Source of the DNA: Burkholderiales bacterium
Lineage (GTDB): Bacteria > Pseudomonadota > Gammaproteobacteria > Burkholderiales > Usitatibacteraceae
DNA length: 11,409 nt
Reading direction: 5' to 3'
NCBI GenBank assembly: GCA_017880705.1
Contig: JADGRS010000060.1
Coordinates: 1 to 11,409, forward strand
Shown: piece by piece, positions 6,542 through 11,409 of the stretch
How positions within the stretch are numbered: the first letter of the stretch is position 1
Layout: the number at the start of each line of letters is the position of its first letter
Program-made: the position numbers and the translations under genes
The notes under the pieces: model-generated
What the model saw: only the letters and a program-made list of their open reading frames with translations
Database searches by the model: none
What the model was told of the DNA's origin: nothing

Positions 6542-7771
6542 TCAGAAGTTGTGGTTGATGCCGACCGCGTACTGGTCGAGATCCTCTCCGATCGCCGGAG
6601 TCTGCTCGACGCTGTTGTTGTATTGCGCGGAGAATCCGTTGCGCAGCAATGCCCCCATCGCGTACACGTAGGTGCGCTTGGAGAAATAGTAGGCGACGCC
6701 GAACTGCAGTTGCGAGCCGTCGAGGCCGTCCGTGGTGCACACGGCGTTCACGCGCGAGCAACTGCCCTTCATCGACTTGATGTATTCGAGCGCCGTGCGC
6801 CACTGGCCGTTCCAGCGCGCGTCCCAGGCGACCTGGTACGCATTGTTCTTGTAGCTCAGGAAGCGCCCCGTGATCGTCGCGCTCTCGTCGTACTTCTTCT
6901 GGATGAAGTCGACCTCGAAGGTGTGCACGCCGAGACGATACTCGAGCATCGCCTGCGTCGCCTTGTCCTTGGAGCGCACCGCCTGGTCGTTGAAGTTCGA
7001 CATCGCCGTCGTCGGCACGTTGCGCGAGCCGCCGAAGAGGTCCCAGTGGATCTCGTGCGCCAGCGAAATCTTCACCGGTCCGGCTTCGTACTTCACGGCG
7101 GTCGACCAGACGTGCGGGTGGCGCGTCGAGGTGTCGGCCTCGTCCGTGGAGTACTGCGTGGCGGCATCGAAGCCCGCGAGAGTCGGAGTCTCGTACTGCA
7201 CCACGTTCGCGCGGCGCAAGTGGAAGCTCGACGCGGAGTTGGTGCCGAAGCCCGTCTTGCGAAGCACGTTGCTGGTCGACACGAAGTTGCCGCTCGAGAT
7301 GCCGAGGAAGGCCAGATCGTCGCCGTACTTCTTGAGCGGCGTGTCCATCCGGCCGAGCTTGATGGTCCCGTAGGCGTTGTTGGTCAGGCCGACGAACGAG
7401 TCGCGTTGCGCGAAAGCCGAGTTGTTGCTGTCCACGGAGAACGCCGTCTCCAGCTGGAAGATCGCCCTCAGGCCGCCGCCCAGCTTTTCCGAGCCGCGCA
7501 CACCGAAGTTCGAGTTGCTCGACTCCATCTCGTTGCGCCGGATGATGCCGCTCGTGCCCGTCGGCGCGGTTGCAAGTGTGGACACGACGGCGCCCGCCGG
7601 GGTCGCGTCCTTGCCGGAAGGACGGACGATCTCGGGATAAATCTTGCCGTAGAGGATGACGACCGAATCCGCTCCCTCGTTGCCGGTCTCATCGTGGCCA
7701 CCGGCCGCCATCGCGCCTTGGGAAGCCAGCGCGGCGCCGAGCGCCATGACCAAGAGTTTCTTGTTGTGCAT
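6542..7771 (-). CDS. Outer-membrane general porin
   Basis: A 409-residue 16-strand-type Gram-negative porin, near the usual length for betaproteobacterial porins. Residues 1-22 are a Sec signal (KKLLVMALGAALASQGAMA). The mature part starts with a short polar stretch, then the first strand DSVVILYGKIYPEIV. Family landmarks are SNFGVRGSEKLGGGLRAIFQ (87-106), YGTIKLGRMDTP (134-145, leading into constriction loop 3), FGVAYYFSKRTYVYA (357-371) and the terminal strand YAVGINHNF ending in Phe, the BAM signal. Cys338 and Cys345 sit in a probable extracellular loop. The porin allows diffusion of small solutes into the periplasm, presumably including the ligand of the neighbouring SBPs. The ATG at 7771 is preferred over one at 7786 because GGAGG (7780-7784) precedes it by 8 nt. 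It has its own promoter and terminator. Confidence 0.93.
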   Translation of the reverse strand: MHNKKLLVMALGAALASQGAMAAGGHDETGNEGADSVVILYGKIYPEIVRPSGKDATPAGAVVSTLATAPTGTSGIIRRNEMESSNSNFGVRGSEKLGGGLRAIFQLETAFSVDSNNSAFAQRDSFVGLTNNAYGTIKLGRMDTPLKKYGDDLAFLGISSGNFVSTSNVLRKTGFGTNSASSFHLRRANVVQYETPTLAGFDAATQYSTDEADTSTRHPHVWSTAVKYEAGPVKISLAHEIHWDLFGGSRNVPTTAMSNFNDQAVRSKDKATQAMLEYRLGVHTFEVDFIQKKYDESATITGRFLSYKNNAYQVAWDARWNGQWRTALEYIKSMKGSCSRVNAVCTTDGLDGSQLQFGVAYYFSKRTYVYAMGALLRNGFSAQYNNSVEQTPAIGEDLDQYAVGINHNF

Positions 7772-7779
7772 TCTTGAGG

Positions 7780-7784
7780 CCTCC
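7780..7784 (-). promoter_or_regulatory. Shine-Dalgarno that fixes the porin start
   Basis: GGAGG on the - strand lies 8 nt before the ATG at 7771 and would be inside the coding region if the ATG at 7786 were used. This decides for the shorter porin, whose N-terminus is then a normal signal peptide. Confidence 0.8.
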
Positions 7785-7790
7785 AAGTGT

Positions 7791-7827
7791 GTTCCTTTAT
7801 ATGGAATTTATATCTGCGGACAGGAAC
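7791..7827. promoter_or_regulatory. Operator-like inverted repeat flanking the porin -10 box
   Basis: The arms GTTCCT (7791-7796) and AGGAAC (7822-7827) are perfect inverted copies 31 bp apart centre to centre, about three helical turns. They enclose the AT-rich -10 region and probable start of transcription of the porin. A dimeric or tetrameric repressor could bind here. There is no direct evidence, and 6-bp arms can occur by chance. Confidence 0.35.
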
Positions 7828-7834
7828 GAGCCAA
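7807..7834 (-). promoter_or_regulatory. Sigma70-type promoter of the porin
   Basis: On the - strand TTGGCT (7829-7834, 4/6 to the -35 consensus) and TATAAA (7807-7812, 5/6 to the -10 consensus) are 16 nt apart. Transcription would start near 7800 and give a 5' leader of about 29 nt with the GGAGG in it. The region is strikingly AT-rich compared with the rest of the window. Confidence 0.65.
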
Positions 7835-7835
7835 G

Positions 7836-7871
7836 AGTATCGGCGCGTGGCAGTTTTCGTCAAGCGAAAAC
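7836..7871 (-). promoter_or_regulatory. Second possible porin promoter within a perfect 7-bp dyad
   Basis: GTTTTCG (7853-7859) and CGAAAAC (7865-7871) form a perfect inverted repeat with a 5-nt centre. On the - strand the dyad contains TTGACG (7858-7863, 5/6 to -35). A GATACT (7836-7841, 4/6 to -10) follows at 16 nt. It could be an upstream promoter whose -35 is covered by a regulator, or just a binding site upstream of the stronger promoter at 7807-7834. Confidence 0.35.
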
Positions 7872-8011
7872 GGGCCCGAAAGAGGCGCTTGTGGCTTTCG
7901 CGCGACACGCCAGCGGTGGCGGAAAACCTTTGCAGATCAGGGCTTTCCTCTATGCGGAAAGGGCCGCCTCGCGTGTCCGAGGCTCGAAACGCCACAGCTT
8001 AACTTAGATCT

Positions 8012-9139
8012 CTAAGCAGCCCGCGGCACCTTGGGCGGAAGCTCGGCGAGCTCGGCCTTGTAGGCGTCGTCCATGCGCGATTTGAGGCCGTGCTTGGCGA
8101 GCGCCTCGGCGAACATCTGCCGCACCTCGGCCGACTCGTCGGCATAGTCGATCTGGTCGCCGCCGAGGCGCTTGCTGATCCACGCCTTGGGCACGCCCTG
8201 GGCGTTGCGAATGGCCACGCCCTCCTGCTTGAAGGCGAGATAGCGCGCGGGCGTGGTGCCCGTGTTGAAGTGCTGGTGGAACCACATGTTGGGCGGGGTG
8301 ATGAGCGTGCCTTCGCGCCATTCGTAGCGCTTCGGCTTCTCGCCCTCGGGCCACATGAGGCTGAAGCCCTCGCCGCTCATCACGATCACGTAGGCGCCGG
8401 GACCGTGCGCATGCGCCTTCTTGTAGGTGCCGACGGGAAACTGCGAGATGTGGCTGTTCATCGAGCCCTTGGCCATGTTGAAGCGGATGTGGCCGCCGCC
8501 CGCCCCGCGCTCCTTCGCCGCGATGAGCGGAAGGTTCACCGCGTCGGCGACGAAGTTGGTGTCGAGCAGGAGCCCCTTCTGCTCGCCCTTGTTGGCGAAG
8601 TAGTCGGGCTCGCCGCTGAAGCGGTCGCGGAAGTCGTACTTCGTGTCGAAGACGAAGCCGAGGTCGCCGAAGGCGTTGATGATCGCCGGCGCGTTCGTGA
8701 CCGACACGAAGCGCGCGGCATCCTTGCCCGACGCGTTGAAATGCTGGTGCATCGTGTTGAGCGGAATCGCGAAGATGGCGCCCGCCTTCCACTCGAAGGT
8801 GATCTTCGCGCCGGCGCCGTTCCACACCGCGGTCGAGCCGCGGCCGTCGAGGACGTACACCATCTCTTCGAATAGTTGCCGCTGCGCGGCCAGCTCGCCG
8901 CCCGGCGGGATCTCGCAGACGTAGGCGTCGTTCGACGTGCGCGAGGCGTCATGGTTGAGGAACACGCCCTTGCCGCCGCGCCGCGCCCAGGGCTTCAGCT
9001 CCAGCGTGTGCAGGTTCGGCTGGTAGATCGCGCTCTGGATCTCGAGGCCTTCGGACTGCACCCAGCGCGTGTACGGCGTCTCCTTCTCGGTGGCGAACTT
9101 CTTCGCCATTTCCTCCGAGACTCGTGCTTCTTGTGCCAT
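8012..9139 (-). CDS. Two-domain cupin (bicupin), gentisate-dioxygenase-like architecture
   Basis: A 375-residue cytosolic protein with two cupin domains. Domain 1 (about 68-150) has motif 1 as GGELAAQRQLFEE, so the HxH pair is Gln86/Gln88 with Glu91 kept. Its motif 2, AGAIFAIPLNTMHQHFN, keeps His131. Domain 2 (about 215-305) has GTYKKAHAHGPGAYV with His243 and His245 but Gly248 in place of Glu. Its motif 2, EGTLITPPNMWFHQHFN, adds His288. Domain 2 thus offers three His, as in gentisate-type ring-cleaving dioxygenases, while domain 1 looks catalytically dead. Relatives are, as I recall, sometimes annotated as ethanolamine ammonia-lyase-activating proteins, a name without support here. The ATG at 9139 follows the cupin B stop directly (TAAATG) with GGAGG 5 nt upstream. 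Gentisate or another dihydroxy-aromatic is a possible substrate, not shown. Confidence 0.85.
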   Translation of the reverse strand: MAQEARVSEEMAKKFATEKETPYTRWVQSEGLEIQSAIYQPNLHTLELKPWARRGGKGVFLNHDASRTSNDAYVCEIPPGGELAAQRQLFEEMVYVLDGRGSTAVWNGAGAKITFEWKAGAIFAIPLNTMHQHFNASGKDAARFVSVTNAPAIINAFGDLGFVFDTKYDFRDRFSGEPDYFANKGEQKGLLLDTNFVADAVNLPLIAAKERGAGGGHIRFNMAKGSMNSHISQFPVGTYKKAHAHGPGAYVIVMSGEGFSLMWPEGEKPKRYEWREGTLITPPNMWFHQHFNTGTTPARYLAFKQEGVAIRNAQGVPKAWISKRLGGDQIDYADESAEVRQMFAEALAKHGLKSRMDDAYKAELAELPPKVPRAA

Positions 9140-9754
9140 TTACGCCTCCAGCTTGACGCGTCCGCGCAGGAAATCCTCGACCATCTCGGGCGTCACCGTC
9201 ACACCCGGGCGATATTCCGGCGCGTTCTCGAGCTGCTCGAGGTCGTTCAAGCCGCTCGCCTTGTAGATGCGGTTCACGGCGGAGATGAGGCGCACGGGGC
9301 GCTCGGGATCCGCGTTGAAATGCTGGCTCGCGGTATTGGGCGGGATGTAGATCACGTCGCCCGCCTCCCAGTCGTAGCGCTTCACTTCCTTCTGCGGCTC
9401 CCAGTGGTACGTGTCGGTGATCTCGACGTCGTAGTCCTGGTGCAGGTCATAGCCCCTGCCCTCGACGACATAGAGGCATTCCTCGGCGAGCTGGCGGTGC
9501 TTGCCCGACTTGCTCCCCGGCGGAATGATCAGCATGTACGCATCGACCGTCTCCATGCGCGTGTTCATTCCCTCGTTCAGCAGGTGCTTGAGCAGCCCGT
9601 GGCGCGACAGCTCCCACGGCATCTCCTCGGGCCGCACGATCTTCTTGCGCTTCGCGTTGCGCGCGGGCATCTGCGCCGCGTCGTCGAGCAACGCCTGGTA
9701 CAGCGCCTGGTTCTGCGTGCCCTTCTTCCATGCCTTCGATTCGCCCCATGCCAT
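9140..9754 (-). CDS. Single-domain cupin with degenerate metal site (cupin B)
   Basis: A 204-residue cytosolic protein with one cupin domain at about 70-160. Motif 1 is GSKSGKHRQLAEECLYVVEG: His86 is kept, the second His is Gln88, and Glu91 is kept. In motif 2 (AGDVIYIPPNTASQHFN) the usual His is Ser143, but the following QHFN with His145 remains. The remaining ligands may bind metal weakly or not at all, so a structural or regulatory role, or pairing with the bicupin, is possible. The motif 1 spacing and HRQL/QRQL sequence match domain 1 of the neighbouring bicupin. The N-terminal 65 residues are basic and helical-looking. The ATG at 9754 is the only sensible start and has AGGGGA upstream. 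The frame extends far upstream only as a shadow of cupin A. The stop abuts the bicupin ATG with no gap. Confidence 0.82.
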   Translation of the reverse strand: MAWGESKAWKKGTQNQALYQALLDDAAQMPARNAKRKKIVRPEEMPWELSRHGLLKHLLNEGMNTRMETVDAYMLIIPPGSKSGKHRQLAEECLYVVEGRGYDLHQDYDVEITDTYHWEPQKEVKRYDWEAGDVIYIPPNTASQHFNADPERPVRLISAVNRIYKASGLNDLEQLENAPEYRPGVTVTPEMVEDFLRGRVKLEA

Positions 9755-9765
9755 GATCGTGTCCC

Positions 9766-10371
9766 CTACCTGGATTCGTGATTGAAGTCGTCTTCGCCCT
9801 CGCGCGCCCTGAAGCCTTCCGCGCCGGGAGCGGGGGTCGACGGGCGCGGTTCCACCTGCTTCTGGAACAGCATGTTCATGAACATGTACATGGGCTTGGT
9901 CTTGATGACGAGCGCGCGCGCCGGCTTCGTCGGGCTCGCGTTGAAATGCTGGTGCACGCAGTTGTTGTGCACGATCGCGATGTCGCCCGCCTTCCAGTCG
10001 TAGCGGATGCCGTCGTGGATCTCGTAGCCCTCGCCGTCGAGGATGTAGAACGCGGCCTCGTTCACGTGGCCGTGCTTCTGGGACCTGCCGCCGGGGCCGT
10101 ACTCTTCCATATGCAGATGAAAGGTCTGGGTGATCCCGTCCTTGGGCTCGACGTAGTGGCGGCTGTAGGCCTGGGGGCCGTCGTTGAATTTGATCTCCTT
10201 GCCCTTGCGCACCCGCGGCATCGCCCGCAGGCGCTTCAGCTCGTCCGAGAGGCTGTACGCCCCCTGGATGCCGCGCACGAAGATGCGGTCCTTCTTGCTG
10301 TGGTAGTGGGATTCGTTGCCGACCGCCTGGCCGGGCTGCGAGGTTTCCTGTTTCTTCACGGGCGTGTCCAT
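9766..10371 (-). CDS. Single-domain cupin (cupin A), complete metal site, paralogue of cupin C
   Basis: A 201-residue cytosolic cupin, close paralogue of cupin C. Motif 1, GGRSQKHGHVNEAAFYILDG, gives His100, His102 and Glu105. Motif 2, AGDIAIVHNNCVHQHFN, gives His140. The ligand set is the full 3-His/1-Glu type. A segment shared with cupin C, SKKDRIFVRGIQGAYSLSDE (25-44), lies well before the cupin barrel and may be a family-specific N-terminal module. Cupin A has about 17 extra N-terminal residues (KKQETSQPGQAV region) and a different acidic tail. The ATG at 10371 has AGGAG (10381-10385) 9 nt upstream. It follows the ATPase gene by 33 nt and precedes cupin B by 11 nt, so it is probably in one transcript with both. 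Metal-dependent oxygenase or isomerase chemistry is likely, with substrate unknown. Confidence 0.88.
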   Translation of the reverse strand: MDTPVKKQETSQPGQAVGNESHYHSKKDRIFVRGIQGAYSLSDELKRLRAMPRVRKGKEIKFNDGPQAYSRHYVEPKDGITQTFHLHMEEYGPGGRSQKHGHVNEAAFYILDGEGYEIHDGIRYDWKAGDIAIVHNNCVHQHFNASPTKPARALVIKTKPMYMFMNMLFQKQVEPRPSTPAPGAEGFRAREGEDDFNHESR

Positions 10372-10404
10372 GGGTTGCTTCTCCTGTTTGCCAATTATCC
10401 CCGC

Positions 10405-11409
10405 TCAGGCGGCGCGCAACGCGACGCACTTTTCCGGATCGAGCTGCACGAAGATCGGGTTCCCGATGGGCGTGCGCAGGGACGGATGCTGGCGCGACAG
10501 CAGCATCCGCTCGCCGAGCTTCACCTGGAAGTCGAGCACCTCCCCGAGGAACACCTTCTGGTCCACGATGCCCTGCCACACGTTGCCGGCGCGCTGCGGC
10601 CTGGCCTCGGAAAGCTCGACGTCCTCGGGACGCACCGAGACGAGCACCTTGTCGTCGGGACGAAAGCTCTCGGTGGCGAGCACGCTCACGTCCCCGATCT
10701 CGGTGCGCACGCGATAGCGATGCTCGCCCGCGTCTGGGCCCAGCACCGAGCCGTCGAGGAAGTTGGTGCTGCCGACGAAATCGGCGACGAACGCGCTCGC
10801 CGGCCGCTCGTAGATGTCGCGCGGGCTCCCGATCTGCTGGATGCGCCCCTCGTTCATGACCGCGATCTCGTGGGAGAGCGCGAGCGCCTCGCTCTGGTCG
10901 TGGGTAACGTAGACGGTGGTGATCCTGAGCTCGCGCTGCAGGCGCTTCAGCTCGAAGCGCAGCGACTGGCGAAGCTTCGCGTCGAGGTTGGAGAGCGGCT
11001 CGTCGAGGAGGAGCAGCTGCGGCTCCATCACCAGGGCGCGGGCGAGCGCGAGGCGCTGCTGCTGGCCGCCGGACAGCGCCGGCGCCGGCCGGTCGGCATA
11101 GCGTTCCATCTCCACGAGCTGCAGCGCCTTCGTCACCCTGTCCCTGATCTCGGCCTTGGCGATGTGCCGCACGCTCAGCGGATAGGCCACGTTGTCGAAC
11201 ACCGTCATGTGCGGCCAGATCGCATAGGACTGGAACACCATGCCGAAGCCGCGGCGGTTCGGCGCGACGAAGACGCCCTTCGCCGACGAGTAGACGATGC
11301 GCTCGTTCACCGCGATCTCGCCCAGCCTCGGCCTCTCGAGGCCGGCAATGGAACGCAGCGTCGTGGTCTTCCCGCAGCCGCTCGGGCCGAGGAGCGTGAA
11401 GAGCTTCCC
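10405..11409 (-). CDS. ABC transporter ATP-binding protein, FbpC/PotA-like (N-terminus outside window)
   Basis: The frame is open to the window edge, and 334 residues are visible. It has Walker A GPSGCGKT (visible residues 8-15), Q-loop FQSYAIWPH (59-67), signature LSGGQQQRLALARAL (112-126), Walker B LLLLDEPLSNLDAKL (132-146) and H-loop VTHDQSEAL (168-176). A C-terminal extension with SVRPEDVEL (258-266) and FVGSTNFLDG (211-220) is the TOBE-type regulatory domain of importers for iron, polyamines, phosphonates and similar solutes. Only about 30 residues should be missing. A GTG at 11308-11310 is internal, since it lies after Walker A. It energises an importer whose binding proteins are probably SBP1 and/or SBP2. 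No permease is visible, and it may lie to the right of the window. The cupin A gene follows after 33 nt. Confidence 0.94.
   Translation of the reverse strand, partial: GKLFTLLGPSGCGKTTTLRSIAGLERPRLGEIAVNERIVYSSAKGVFVAPNRRGFGMVFQSYAIWPHMTVFDNVAYPLSVRHIAKAEIRDRVTKALQLVEMERYADRPAPALSGGQQQRLALARALVMEPQLLLLDEPLSNLDAKLRQSLRFELKRLQRELRITTVYVTHDQSEALALSHEIAVMNEGRIQQIGSPRDIYERPASAFVADFVGSTNFLDGSVLGPDAGEHRYRVRTEIGDVSVLATESFRPDDKVLVSVRPEDVELSEARPQRAGNVWQGIVDQKVFLGEVLDFQVKLGERMLLSRQHPSLRTPIGNPIFVQLDPEKCVALRAA

Larger units (their letters stand above)
7772..8011. other. Porin-cupin intergenic region (240 nt), no gene
   Basis: This is the longest gene-free stretch of the window. Next to the porin are the promoter elements listed separately. 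Next to the bicupin stop are two back-to-back perfect stems on either strand: GCCTCG/CGAGGC (7966-7971 with 7978-7983) and CTTTCC/GGAAAG (7943-7948 with 7956-7961). A short palindrome, CTTAGA-TC-TCTAAG (8003-8016), overlaps the bicupin stop. None has a T-run, so the upstream cupin operon may end here by another mechanism or read through into the porin. Open frames on the + strand here are short and unsupported. Confidence 0.6.

Noticed and set aside
6551..7777. 408-residue open frame on the + strand opposite the porin
   Set aside because: Mirror frame of the porin codons. The porin has a signal peptide, conserved strands, terminal Phe, Shine-Dalgarno and terminator.
7943..7983. Tandem hairpins after the bicupin as an intrinsic terminator
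   Set aside because: Stems of 6 bp are perfect but no T-run follows on the - strand, so I describe them without calling a terminator.
7774..8007. Small + strand open frame of 77 residues in the porin-cupin gap
   Set aside because: No ribosome-binding site or recognisable motif, and it runs antisense through the porin promoter. Two other frames in the same stretch are equally open, which suggests chance.
11308..11310. GTG as start of the ABC ATPase
   Set aside because: The frame stays open to the window edge and the Walker A motif lies upstream of this codon, so the real start is outside.

Overview
The window is GC-rich and compactly packed. The general porin (Gram-negative trimeric type with a C-terminal Phe), the protocatechuate-branch pca genes and the abundance of substrate-binding proteins point to a betaproteobacterium, probably Burkholderiales-like. 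That placement is inference from gene content and style, not from a marker gene. Both ends cut through a gene.

The left part (1-1580, + strand) is the end of a beta-ketoadipate operon: the C-terminal part of pcaB, then pcaC and pcaD. Together they take 3-carboxymuconate to beta-ketoadipate. pcaC and pcaD overlap in a GTGA junction.

The rest (1583-11409) lies on the - strand and is read from right to left. First comes an ABC-transporter ATPase that runs off the right edge. It is followed by a single-domain cupin (cupin A), a second cupin with a degenerate metal site (cupin B) and a two-domain cupin. A 240-nt intergenic region then carries a convincing promoter for a porin. The porin ends in an intrinsic terminator placed only 10 nt before the next start codon. 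Beyond it is a second tight run: a Tat-type substrate-binding protein (SBP2), a close paralogue of cupin A (cupin C), a Sec-type substrate-binding protein (SBP1), an MFS transporter and an EamA/DMT transporter. The last gene meets pcaD tail-to-tail with 2 nt between the stop codons.

The minus-strand genes read as one uptake-and-conversion module: porin for the outer membrane, two related periplasmic binding proteins with an ABC ATPase for the inner membrane, four cupin proteins (five cupin domains) as candidate metal-dependent dioxygenases or isomerases, and two secondary transporters. The substrate is unknown. Proximity to pca genes suggests an aromatic or related acid, but nothing in the window proves it. 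The most interesting features are the duplicated cupin/SBP genes, the graded loss of metal ligands among the five cupin domains that all keep a shared QHFN motif, and the terminator that should throttle expression of the second half. No regulator, RNA gene, insertion sequence or CRISPR array was found. The longest gene-free stretch is 7772-8011.
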